From contig NZ_PJAR01000030.1 in assembly GCF_002836745.1 (NCBI RefSeq), positions 21,140 to 85,139 on the forward strand: a stretch of DNA of 64,000 nucleotides. The letters are read 5' to 3'. Under the pieces are notes generated by a model. It ran no database searches. It saw nothing but the letters and a program-made list of their open reading frames with translations, and was not told the origin of the DNA. The stretch comes from Glaciecola sp. 33A. GTDB taxonomy: Bacteria; Pseudomonadota; Gammaproteobacteria; Enterobacterales; Alteromonadaceae. Every line of letters starts with the position of its first letter. The first letter of the stretch is position 1. Shown piece after piece: positions 9,969 through 18,417 of this stretch. Both the position numbers and the translations under genes were made by a program.

Positions 9969-10721
9969 ATGTATTTGATACTGCGTCCAAAAGCAAAACT
10001 AGCTGATTCAGTTCTGTGCTTCCAAGAAGCTGGATTAAGCGCACTTGGTTGCGGCCTTATTGATACCGCCACGCTGCCAGATGCGTTTACCCTGCTGCCA
10101 AGCCTGTATGCATTCACTCCAGACCTTGTTGTGGTTACCAGCACTGTCGCTGCCGACCTATATATTGATACTATTGCGCATATCCAAGGCGTGGATCGCC
10201 TACAGACAGAGCAAAATAAGCAAGCCTCAAACTTACCTTTTATTGCAGTTGGTACCAGCACAGCCAAAAAATTATCTAGTCAACATGAACGAGTTATACA
10301 AGCGAGGCCATCAAATTCAGAAGGCATATTGGCGTGTGTTTCGCACTTAAAACTTAAACACGCTAATGTTGCGATACTTAAAGGTAAGGGCGGAAGGAAC
10401 CTAATTAGCAATACGCTAAGTGCAAGCGGGTTTGCCGTTAAAGAATTTGATTTGTATGAACGCCTTCTACTAAAAGCGCCTTATTATACTGGTCACTTTG
10501 AGGCTGCCGCTATTCAATGTATTATTGCGACCAGTACAGAAATTATTGATGCGGCTTATAATTACTTTGAACCTGAATGGCTGAATAAATGTCAATGGAT
10601 AGTGGTTAGTAAAAGAGTAAAGCAACATCTTAGCGCATTAGGCGCGAATAACATTTTCACCAGCAATGGTGCTACCGACAGCCATCTCATCGCTGCCGCT
10701 AATCAAGTTAAAGGATCATAA
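9969..10721 (+). CDS. hemD: Uroporphyrinogen-III synthase
   Basis: A 250-residue protein placed immediately after hemC, as usual for hemD. The family is poorly conserved in sequence. Visible features are the N-terminal LILRPKAK strand, FIAVGTSTAKKL, and a KGKGGRNLISNTLSASGFAV segment typical of HemD. It cyclises and inverts ring D of hydroxymethylbilane. The hemX ATG starts 1 base after the stop. Confidence 0.92.
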   Translation: MYLILRPKAKLADSVLCFQEAGLSALGCGLIDTATLPDAFTLLPSLYAFTPDLVVVTSTVAADLYIDTIAHIQGVDRLQTEQNKQASNLPFIAVGTSTAKKLSSQHERVIQARPSNSEGILACVSHLKLKHANVAILKGKGGRNLISNTLSASGFAVKEFDLYERLLLKAPYYTGHFEAAAIQCIIATSTEIIDAAYNYFEPEWLNKCQWIVVSKRVKQHLSALGANNIFTSNGATDSHLIAAANQVKGS

Positions 10722-10722
10722 C

Positions 10723-11922
10723 ATGAGTGACAAAGAGTCGACCCATTCTGACACCGCATTAGAAAACCCAGAAAACGTGGTAGAAGATGCCGTTATTATT
10801 GAGTCTGATTCAGACGCTAAAGCCGCGCCTAAAAGAGTAACAACGGGCGGGCTCTGGCTGTTCAGTGTAGTCAATTTTTTATTGATCATCGGTATCTGCG
10901 CCGCGGCAGCTTGGACCGGATATCAGTGGCAGCAAAATCAAACAAATGACTCTGACACCGGCGTAAAAATAGAGGCCGAGTTGTTAAGTATGGATGCTTC
11001 CATAGCAAAAATAAATGCATCTGTTGCAAAACATGACGCCGAGTTAGTTAATATTAATGAAGGTCTACACGAGCAAAATCAGGTTTTGAATAAAAACATG
11101 GATAGCTTGCTACAACAGATATTGCAAAATGTAGATGAAAACCAAGCCTTAAAATCACGCATTGCTGACCTGTCAGGCAGACGCCCGGCGGATTGGCTAT
11201 TGGCAGAAGCTGACTATTTGGTGCGTATAGCAGGGCGTAAATTATGGTTAGAAAATGATGTAAGTACTGCCATGTTGATGCTGCAAGCAGCTGATTCTCG
11301 GCTCGAAGATATTGGCGACCCGTCTTTGTTTCCAGTGCGTAAACTCATTGCTGAGGACATTCAAGCGCTACACCAAATAAACCCTATATCAGTTAATTCA
11401 GTCGCTTTGGCCCTGTCTGGGATGGTTCCTCAAGTTAATAACTTACCATTGAACGCGCTTAAAATTCCTGAAATTAATGATAACAAAGCAGAGAATGAAC
11501 TTAGTGAGAACATCAGTGATTGGCGTACTAATATTAGCAAAACATGGAACGCATTGGTCGACGATTTTGTTCAAATAGAAACTAGCGATAAGCCGGTTCT
11601 TCCCTACCTTTCAACAAAGCAGCGTTGGTTAATTACGGAGCAGTTAAAACTTGCATTATCACAAGCTAAAAGTGCAGCACTAGACGAACAAGAAAGTTTA
11701 TATTTAAATGCGTTACAACAAGCAATAGCCCTTTTAGTCGAGCATTTTCAACTGGACGATAACAACGTAAAGCAATTTGCAGATGCTTTGCAACAACTTC
11801 AAAACACGGATATCGCCAAAGACTACCCGCGTCAGTTACAGTCAGCCAATGCTTTGAAAGACATTATTGACCAGCGGATTAAAAGTGTTTTCAAGAATAA
11901 TACCGACACAGGTGCATTATGA
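10723..11922 (+). CDS. hemX: HemX, inner-membrane protein of the hem operon
   Basis: The 399-residue protein has an acidic cytoplasmic N terminus, one membrane segment (about residues 43-65), a coiled-coil stretch and a large periplasmic domain with ADWLLAEADYLVRIAGRKLWLE, a HemX signature. It is often annotated as uroporphyrin-III C-methyltransferase, but it lacks methyltransferase motifs and the role is uncertain. The start at 10723 (ATGAGTGAC) follows an AAGGA site; the frame is open further upstream inside hemD. It overlaps hemY by 4 bases. Confidence 0.9.
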   Translation: MSDKESTHSDTALENPENVVEDAVIIESDSDAKAAPKRVTTGGLWLFSVVNFLLIIGICAAAAWTGYQWQQNQTNDSDTGVKIEAELLSMDASIAKINASVAKHDAELVNINEGLHEQNQVLNKNMDSLLQQILQNVDENQALKSRIADLSGRRPADWLLAEADYLVRIAGRKLWLENDVSTAMLMLQAADSRLEDIGDPSLFPVRKLIAEDIQALHQINPISVNSVALALSGMVPQVNNLPLNALKIPEINDNKAENELSENISDWRTNISKTWNALVDDFVQIETSDKPVLPYLSTKQRWLITEQLKLALSQAKSAALDEQESLYLNALQQAIALLVEHFQLDDNNVKQFADALQQLQNTDIAKDYPRQLQSANALKDIIDQRIKSVFKNNTDTGAL

Positions 11923-13085
11923 GAAAACTACTGCTCTACTTTTTTCTGCTCATTTTGTTTTTTGGCGGGTTGTTATTTGGTCATGCTGCCATAGGTGAAA
12001 AAGGTCGTATTTTTATTGCGATGGGTGAATGGCGTATTCAAATGACGGTTGTCAGCGCAGTTATTAGCCTGCTCATTGGCTCAATTGTTGTGGTTATTTT
12101 ATGGTGGGCAACCAAGCGTATTTTTAGAATGATTGCTGGCTCCCGAGATTGGTTTGGCGTTTTGTCCATAAGAAAACAAAACAAAGCCTTTTTTAACGCT
12201 ATTAATGCTTGTGCCATTGGTGATTATGAAAATGCGCAGAAGTACATCAGTAAAACATTCCCCGGCGAATTCGATGGCGCGAACTATATGTTAGCTGCGG
12301 ATATTGATAGACGCGTCAATAATGGCAATAATATTGAAAACCTCTTGGGTATCGCTGAAACCTTCCCTGAATCGGAGGCATCAGCAAAAACACAACACGC
12401 CGCTTGGTTAATACAGCAACATCAATTTCGACAGGCTGAACTGGTATTGGAAAGTATTGGTGCCAAGGCTCAACAGCAAGCTGTCGTCGTCAGATTATGG
12501 TTGGCAACACTAGCAGCACTGGGTAAATGGGCACTGGTAAAAGAAAAACTCCGTACACATAAAAAAGTGTTAGGAGATGACTACGTGCAATGGGCACAAC
12601 AAGTAGTTCAAGGTGAGTTTGCCGAAATAGCAAGTAAACAAGGCGCTAATGCGCTTAAAGATAAATGGGCGTCTTTACCCCGCGCCGCGAAAAGAGATAT
12701 TGCTAATCAAATTGTATATGTGCAGTTACTTATCGACCAAGGCTTGTCACAAGATGCTGAACCCATATTGGTTGAGCTTGCGAAGAAAACGAGAAACCCT
12801 TCGTTCCATGGTTTGTTCAAGCAACTCAAACATCCTTCACCGCACCAAGCAATGCGCTTGATCGAGAGTTGGATAAAAGTCGATATGGACAACGCGCAGT
12901 TGTATTCAGTGCTAGCACATTTGGCCTACAACAGCGGCGATATCGAACTTGCTGAAAAAGCAGTCAGGAAGGCTCTTGAGCTTGCTAGCAATCCCGAAGA
13001 TGGTCGTTTATTAGCTAGGTTACTAGAGAAACAAAATGCCTTTGAAAAGGCGAATAATGTGTATAAGGGGCTACTGGCTTCCTGA
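11919..13085 (+). CDS. hemY: HemY, TPR-type membrane protein of the hem operon
   Basis: The 388-residue protein has two N-terminal membrane segments (about residues 5-25 and 42-65) and a helical tetratricopeptide-type C-terminal region ending in YSVLAHLAYNSGDIELAEKAV. This is the proteobacterial HemY of the hemCDXY operon, unrelated to protoporphyrinogen oxidase, with a suggested role in assembling haem-pathway enzymes. It overlaps hemX through ATGA and closes the operon. Confidence 0.92.
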   Translation: MRKLLLYFFLLILFFGGLLFGHAAIGEKGRIFIAMGEWRIQMTVVSAVISLLIGSIVVVILWWATKRIFRMIAGSRDWFGVLSIRKQNKAFFNAINACAIGDYENAQKYISKTFPGEFDGANYMLAADIDRRVNNGNNIENLLGIAETFPESEASAKTQHAAWLIQQHQFRQAELVLESIGAKAQQQAVVVRLWLATLAALGKWALVKEKLRTHKKVLGDDYVQWAQQVVQGEFAEIASKQGANALKDKWASLPRAAKRDIANQIVYVQLLIDQGLSQDAEPILVELAKKTRNPSFHGLFKQLKHPSPHQAMRLIESWIKVDMDNAQLYSVLAHLAYNSGDIELAEKAVRKALELASNPEDGRLLARLLEKQNAFEKANNVYKGLLAS

Positions 13086-13134
13086 GCCCTTAGCCTTTGC
13101 AGGTCGTTATTAAATCTTGTATTAGTAAATTGGC

Positions 13135-14424
13135 TTACTCTTCAATCAAAATAGACAATGTCATCTTAAACCGTTTCTCTAGCGCTTTAATTTTGGCAAT
13201 TGAGTCTTCATCAAAGACGTGACCCTGCCGCAAGATCAGAATGTCATTTTCGTTAAACAGCGATTCAGCTAATACCATACCTGGTTGGATCTGATGCGAA
13301 CGCCGCCCAATATCAAAACTATCTTCGCTTGCGGCTAATTGCTGCTTCTTTAGTACATTTATAACGCTACCGTCGTATTGCAGACCACTATAGTTTGCTA
13401 ATTTATCAAGCGAATCGACAACACTGTGTTCGATCCCATCGATTTTACCTGTCCGGTAACGTATATAATCCCTTGCGACCGACAATATCTTAGCGCCGAT
13501 TGGAATATCCACTCCAGCAACATTATTTGGAAAACCGCGACCACTTACATATTCAAATTGATGCATAATAATATCAGTCACATTTTGCAATTGCGTTGCT
13601 GGACTCAATATAAGTTGTGCCTTTGATGATTGAGTGAAAAAGGCATCTTGCTGCGCAGGTGTTAGTTTATTGAATGGCGTTGTTATCACCTTTGCGTCCA
13701 ATCCAACCATGCCAATTTCACAAATGAAGCCTGCAAAACTGATCGCTTCACATACTTTTTTTTCTACGCCCATCTCTTGAGCAATATCTACAGCGGCTTT
13801 ACTTACCGATTTGGCGAATGCGCCGCTAAAGTAAGGGCTAATAATTAACAAGTTGTAGACCACTTTTTTTAAAGTCACGATGCTTCTTTCGGATGCATTT
13901 AATGCAACCTTCAATTGCTTAGTCCGCTGTTCAACCTGCTCTTCTAAAGCACTATTAATCGTACTTAATTGTTTATTTTGTAATGCTGCTAATTTCGATA
14001 GCCGTGTATTTTTAGATACTTGGCGATACTGCACAATACCATTCTCAACAGCCTTAATCAGCTCTTCATTATTCCATGGCTTCTGTAAAAACCGATGTAC
14101 TTGACCTTTATTAATGACTTCAAGCGTAGATTCTAAATCGGCGAATCCAGACAAGACTATGCGATACGTTTGCGGGAAGTCCTTTGCTACTTTGGCTAAG
14201 AATTCAGACCCACTCATTCCTGGCATTCTCATATCAGAAACGACCACATGAACGGTATTAGTTTGCATGAATTCGAATGCTTTTTGGGCACTATCCGCTA
14301 ATACAATTTTGAATGGCTTACCATGAAAAATACGTTTCATGGTTCGTAATATATTCGCTTCGTCATCAATAAATAGAACTCTAAATAGGGGGCTCTTTGA
14401 TAAATCGTTTTTAATATCTGACAT
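13135..14424 (-). CDS. Response regulator with degenerate HD-GYP domain
   Basis: The N-terminal receiver has phospho-acceptor Asp64 in VVSDMRMPGMSG and the switch lysine in FLQKPWNNEEL. A coiled coil follows, then an HD-GYP-like output. The catalytic motifs are eroded: HDxGK is replaced by CEIGM, and the HHE...DG.GYP stretch reads HQFEYVSGRGFP. Cyclic-di-GMP hydrolysis is therefore doubtful, and the domain may act by binding. I chose the ATG at 14424 over a TTG at 14442; either start overlaps the end of the upstream kinase gene (14 bases with the ATG). That arrangement implies translational coupling. Confidence 0.82.
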   Translation of the reverse strand: MSDIKNDLSKSPLFRVLFIDDEANILRTMKRIFHGKPFKIVLADSAQKAFEFMQTNTVHVVVSDMRMPGMSGSEFLAKVAKDFPQTYRIVLSGFADLESTLEVINKGQVHRFLQKPWNNEELIKAVENGIVQYRQVSKNTRLSKLAALQNKQLSTINSALEEQVEQRTKQLKVALNASERSIVTLKKVVYNLLIISPYFSGAFAKSVSKAAVDIAQEMGVEKKVCEAISFAGFICEIGMVGLDAKVITTPFNKLTPAQQDAFFTQSSKAQLILSPATQLQNVTDIIMHQFEYVSGRGFPNNVAGVDIPIGAKILSVARDYIRYRTGKIDGIEHSVVDSLDKLANYSGLQYDGSVINVLKKQQLAASEDSFDIGRRSHQIQPGMVLAESLFNENDILILRQGHVFDEDSIAKIKALEKRFKMTLSILIEE

Positions 14425-16087
14425 AGTTAACTTTACTCTCAACAGTATCTTTAATCGGTAATATGAGAGTAAATGTAGTGCCTCTACCCATCTGGCTGCT
14501 TACGTTAATAAGCCCTCCATGTTCTCGCATAATATCAAATGAAATCGATAGACCCAGTCCTGTACCTTCGCCCTCTGGCTTGGTTGTGAAAAATGGATTA
14601 AAAATACTTTTGAGCGTTTTTTCATCCATCCCTGAACCAGTATCTATCACTTTAATTTCAATTTGTCCGTCAACAAATTTAGACTCTATCGTCACCTTAC
14701 CATTTGACTCAATAGCCTGCCCCGCATTCATCACCAAGTTTGTTAACACTTGATTTATCTTGCCAACATTTAAGAAGGTTTGCGGCACGTCGTGCAAATC
14801 TAAGAAGAGTTCGGCATTTTGCTCAACCTTGGACTTTACCATTTTAGCCGTGGTCAAAATACACTGATTAACGTCGACCAATTGCATGGTATCGCTGTCT
14901 GCTCGTGAGAACATTTTCATATTTTTCACTATTTCAATAACCCGTTTTAGGCCATCGTCGGTATCTTTGAGTAAGCCTTTTACGTCGTCATTGATAAAAT
15001 CAATATCTTGGTCTTTAAGATAACTTGCCATATCCTTAATTAGTCTCGCTTCATCTTCATGATAACTCGTCGACTCGCTCGACAATGCCAATAAGGCTTT
15101 TGTGCGATTACATATTTGAATATACACCTCGATGTAATTTCTTAGGCAACTGACATTACTATTAATAAAGCCTATCGGGTTATTAATTTCGTGAGCTAGA
15201 CCCGCGGCTAACTGTCCAACCGATGCCATTTTTTCAGCCTGCAAGAGCTGTTGTTGAGCTAATTTCAGATCATTATTAATTTGTTTTAACTCTCGGTTTT
15301 GCAATTCGATTTGTTCGGTACGTTTCGCCACTTTGGCTTCTAATGCGCGGTTTAACCTCTGTAATGCATTTTGAAATGATTGCGTACCTTGATGCTCTAC
15401 TTCTAAATTTTGAACCAGCGAGTTAAAGGCACTTGCTACTTCTGCAAGCTCATCTAGGGAGTCTTCAGGCACTCTGGCAAAGTCAAACTTACCTGAGTCT
15501 ATGGCTTTTGTGATGTTTCTAGCACTGTTGCGCAATACGCTAAGTTGTGTGGTTAAGTAGCTGCCTAAGAATAACGAAAATAATGCCACCAATAGCATTT
15601 CGAACAACGCGATCCCCGCAGTTAATCGAGTAATAGACGCAATAGAACGCTGCACTTGAGTCGTACTAATACCAATCTCAACATGTCCGAATACGACTGT
15701 GTCCTCTATTATTTGTGAAGTAACATCAAAAACGCCGTCGTCGACATCAGATACTTTGATGTCCGCTTTAAAAGACCGAGTCAGGGCGCCCATTCTGCTT
15801 GCTTTGGCAACCTCATCGCCAGACTCATTAACGACACGAGCGTAAACAATATCTGGATTATTAACTACTTCAGTCACAATGGAGTCTAGTGAAATCAGAT
15901 CATCCGACAAAACACTATTTTTTACCGTGGTTGCAAAAAGTTTTGCCGTTATTTGCGCGCGTTTGATGAGGTTTTCATTTGCAATATCAGCCATAAATTT
16001 GGTGACTATGAAAACCAACATAAGCAACAATGCACCTTGAATTAGCGCGGTACCTAATATGGTTTTAGCCTTCAATGATAAACGCAT
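14411..16087 (-). CDS. Membrane sensor histidine kinase (HAMP)
   Basis: The 558-residue protein has a first membrane segment at about residues 9-31, a periplasmic sensor domain of about 130 residues, a second membrane segment near 165-190, a HAMP linker and a long coiled coil. The HisKA domain has the phospho-acceptor His299 in [12 protein letters not shown], and the ATPase domain has NAGQAIE, DTGSGM and GTGLGLSIS. The catalytic residues look intact. It overlaps the response regulator gene. Only 12 bases upstream lies the remnant of a PhnD-like binding-protein gene, which may once have supplied the ligand input. Confidence 0.88.
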   Translation of the reverse strand: MRLSLKAKTILGTALIQGALLLMLVFIVTKFMADIANENLIKRAQITAKLFATTVKNSVLSDDLISLDSIVTEVVNNPDIVYARVVNESGDEVAKASRMGALTRSFKADIKVSDVDDGVFDVTSQIIEDTVVFGHVEIGISTTQVQRSIASITRLTAGIALFEMLLVALFSLFLGSYLTTQLSVLRNSARNITKAIDSGKFDFARVPEDSLDELAEVASAFNSLVQNLEVEHQGTQSFQNALQRLNRALEAKVAKRTEQIELQNRELKQINNDLKLAQQQLLQAEKMASVGQLAAGLAHEINNPIGFINSNVSCLRNYIEVYIQICNRTKALLALSSESTSYHEDEARLIKDMASYLKDQDIDFINDDVKGLLKDTDDGLKRVIEIVKNMKMFSRADSDTMQLVDVNQCILTTAKMVKSKVEQNAELFLDLHDVPQTFLNVGKINQVLTNLVMNAGQAIESNGKVTIESKFVDGQIEIKVIDTGSGMDEKTLKSIFNPFFTTKPEGEGTGLGLSISFDIMREHGGLINVSSQMGRGTTFTLILPIKDTVESKVNYVRY

Positions 16088-16099
16088 AAACGACTCGAC

Positions 16100-16478
16100 T
16101 TAGTTGACTTGCATTAGCAGTTCAAGATGACCTACTATTTCTACATCTTTAATGCCGGCCCACTCTACACCTTCTGGTCTCACAAAAGGACTAAAATTTA
16201 GTACGGTTAATAATTCCACTACGGTAGGTGTAATAGCAATATCCATTTTTGCTAAATTTATTCGAGGAATAATAGTGGTAGCGAAAGAAGTTGCAGTAGG
16301 AAACAACGCTATCCTTATGAGCTCCACTACATTGTAATAACTTACCTTCTTTTTTGGCCGTGGCTTCGTGGCCAGACTCTCGATAATAAAACACATAATG
16401 CAGTGGATTCATGTATGCTAAATCATACTTACCTTCTAGCGATCTTGCCGCACACAACAGCATATTTGTTGCAGTCAT
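16100..16478 (-). pseudogene. Remnant of a PhnD-like phosphate/phosphonate-binding protein
   Basis: Two overlapping frames together recall the phosphate/phosphite/phosphonate ABC-transporter substrate-binding family. Frame one (from 16478) reads LEGKYDLAYMNPLHYVFYYRESG; frame two continues with FPTATSFATTIIPRINLAKMDI and an end like ..LNFSPFVRPEGVEW. In intact relatives these blocks lie in one frame with long stretches between them. Here the signal peptide, the linker after KKEGK and the middle of the C-terminal lobe are missing, and a frameshift lies near 16300-16330. I infer a decayed gene at the head of the kinase-regulator operon. The family assignment is from memory of its motifs. Confidence 0.65.
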
Positions 16479-16520
16479 AAACGTTAATTGGATACCAGAC
16501 TATTGTGAAGACATTGACAA

Positions 16521-16544
16521 ACCGGCCTTGATTTGGCAGCCGGT
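16521..16544. terminator. Weak hairpin after the HTH-regulator gene
   Basis: ACCGGC and GCCGGT arms surround a 12-base loop downstream of the gene at 16616-17188. No strong U-run follows on either strand, so a terminator role is only possible. Confidence 0.3.
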
Positions 16545-16615
16545 CTGTTAGCAGAGTGTAGCAGAACAACCCCAAAGGTTAGCGGTACTAGAGAATAAAG
16601 CTGAGGAGCCTTTCT

Positions 16616-17188
16616 TCACGCATACGCCTCTTGTTCTGTCTCTATTATAGAGTCTAGGACCATTGCAAGTGCATAGTTATCAAGTGGCTTTGCTAATTTA
16701 AACACTTTCGCATCGTGGTCTGCCGATAATCGGTGGTCGCTAAATTCATCAAAAACAATGATGTGTGGCTTATAGTCTAGCTTCGATTCGATTACTTTAG
16801 TCAACGCCGGAATGTCCACGCGAGAAGTTTGGCTATCAATCATAATTAGAGAGGGTTTGTGCTGCGCAATTTCAACGCCCGATTCGATTCCGTGTTGGTA
16901 AACTTGTGTTACAAAACCGGCATTTCTAGCGATCCGCTGTACGTTCTTCACAAGCTGTTTTTCAACTGAAACAATAAAACAAGATTTTTCTTGCTCAACA
17001 ATCAATTCAGACGGCACTGGAATTTGGTTTTGCACTAAAAAATCCAGCAAGTCGTTATGCTTAACACGGTTGTTACCCCGACCTGGTAACTTAAATGCCT
17101 TTAATTTTTTCGCTTCTATCCAGCGAATTACTGTTCGTGGGTTAACGTCACAGATTTTTGCAACATCGCCACTTGAGAATGACTTCAT
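16616..17188 (-). CDS. HTH (MerR/excisionase-type) protein with receiver-like domain
   Basis: The 190-residue protein opens with a helix-turn-helix of the MerR/excisionase/BldC kind (FSSGDVAKICDVNPRTVIRWIEAKKLKAFK, residues 4-33) and a basic GRGNNRVK wing. The remainder (about 68-190) folds like a response-regulator receiver: a strand-loop ending in LIMIDSQTS sits where the phospho-acceptor aspartate region is expected, and FKLAKPLD recalls the switch lysine-proline. The acidic pocket is incomplete. It probably controls the adjacent sensory genes. The DNA target is unknown. Confidence 0.72.
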   Translation of the reverse strand: MKSFSSGDVAKICDVNPRTVIRWIEAKKLKAFKLPGRGNNRVKHNDLLDFLVQNQIPVPSELIVEQEKSCFIVSVEKQLVKNVQRIARNAGFVTQVYQHGIESGVEIAQHKPSLIMIDSQTSRVDIPALTKVIESKLDYKPHIIVFDEFSDHRLSADHDAKVFKLAKPLDNYALAMVLDSIIETEQEAYA

Positions 17189-17418
17189 ATTATATCGACT
17201 ACATCAAACTAATGAGAACTGGAGATTATCAGACGCCTTTTAAAATTGCGACATTCAGCCCGATCTGCTGACATACTTAGCTATTGATTTATATACCTAC
17301 GTAAGCGCTGAATCGGACTGATAAGCCTGTCTTTCTTATACTTTCTCATACCTTTCAGCTCGACTGTTACACGCAATTAATAAGTCAAGCCACTTACTTG
17401 ATATTGCCGTTTATAAAT

Positions 17419-18210
17419 TTAAACTTTGTGTAGGCGACGTCTGCATGCAACTGCTGCCAAAAGCGAAACTAGTAAGGTGCCCATAGAACCGCCTGAATCA
17501 GAATCATTACTGGCGTTTTCGGTACTAGCAGCTAACAATGTATTGGCCGCCGGATTTAAGCTTGGGTTAGTAACCACTGCGTCATTGATAATTACTATGT
17601 CGGTTATGATGACTAAATTACTGTCGGTTGGCACTGTACCGGCCGACTTGTCAGTCGAGGTAAAGTCTCGTAAAGGAATAGTGGTAAACGGAGCACCATA
17701 ATCAAAGTTGGGGGTATTTGCAATTGCATCGACAATCTCCATTCCATTGCCTAAAACTTGCCCAAATACGGTAAAACCACCATTTTGTACGTCAAGATTT
17801 GCAGCATTATTGCTCACATTAATAAACCACTGGGACGTTGCACTGTTTACATTTCCACCCACTTTTGCCATCGCAATTGTGCCACGAACGTTCGACAGTG
17901 CGGGTTCATTCTCAACGGCAGCGCTGGTTTGAATGGCGGTTGGAGGAAACACATTGTTATAAGTAAAACCGCCCGCTTGCATCACAAAATTAGCTTGCGT
18001 TCGGTGTACAACGCTATTCGCATACTCGCCTGAATTAACGTAACTTAGAAAGTTTTCAACCGTTTTAGGTGTAGTTTCGTCATATAAATTGACTACGAAG
18101 TTACCAAGTACCGTACGCACTTCCACAACTGTCGCTTGAACTGAAAGTGGAACGACCATTACCAATGAGAGTAAGATAGCCGAAAAGCCCTTTGATTTAG
18201 TTAATGTCAT
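17419..18210 (-). CDS. Secreted cyclophilin-type prolyl isomerase with GlyGly-CTERM-like tail
   Basis: The 263-residue protein has a signal peptide (to about residue 26), a cyclophilin domain (VRTVLGNFVVNLYDETTPKTVENFL, FVMQAGGF, GTIAMAKVGGNVNSATSQWFIN, GFTVFGQV) and a linker rich in Asn and Ser. It ends with SGGSMG, a hydrophobic stretch and RRRLHKV. That end matches the layout of GlyGly-CTERM sorting tails processed by rhombosortase. It would assist folding of exported proteins, probably held at the envelope or released by the type II system. It is transcribed alone. Confidence 0.85.
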   Translation of the reverse strand: MTLTKSKGFSAILLSLVMVVPLSVQATVVEVRTVLGNFVVNLYDETTPKTVENFLSYVNSGEYANSVVHRTQANFVMQAGGFTYNNVFPPTAIQTSAAVENEPALSNVRGTIAMAKVGGNVNSATSQWFINVSNNAANLDVQNGGFTVFGQVLGNGMEIVDAIANTPNFDYGAPFTTIPLRDFTSTDKSAGTVPTDSNLVIITDIVIINDAVVTNPSLNPAANTLLAASTENASNDSDSGGSMGTLLVSLLAAVACRRRLHKV

Positions 18211-18417
18211 GATGATTTTCTTATTGTTTTGTTTTAAATGTAAATTAACATCTAATACTGGTTGAGATGGATTGATTTATAATAAAAATAAACAGGCTGT
18301 AAGCATTCTGCCTGCGGGTTAGTTACCCGTATTAAGGTTAATCGATATCGAGGCGTAAAACCAGTGCGTGAAAGAGCAAACTTCGGCACTTATTGTTAAT
18401 TCCTTATTTTTAACGCC

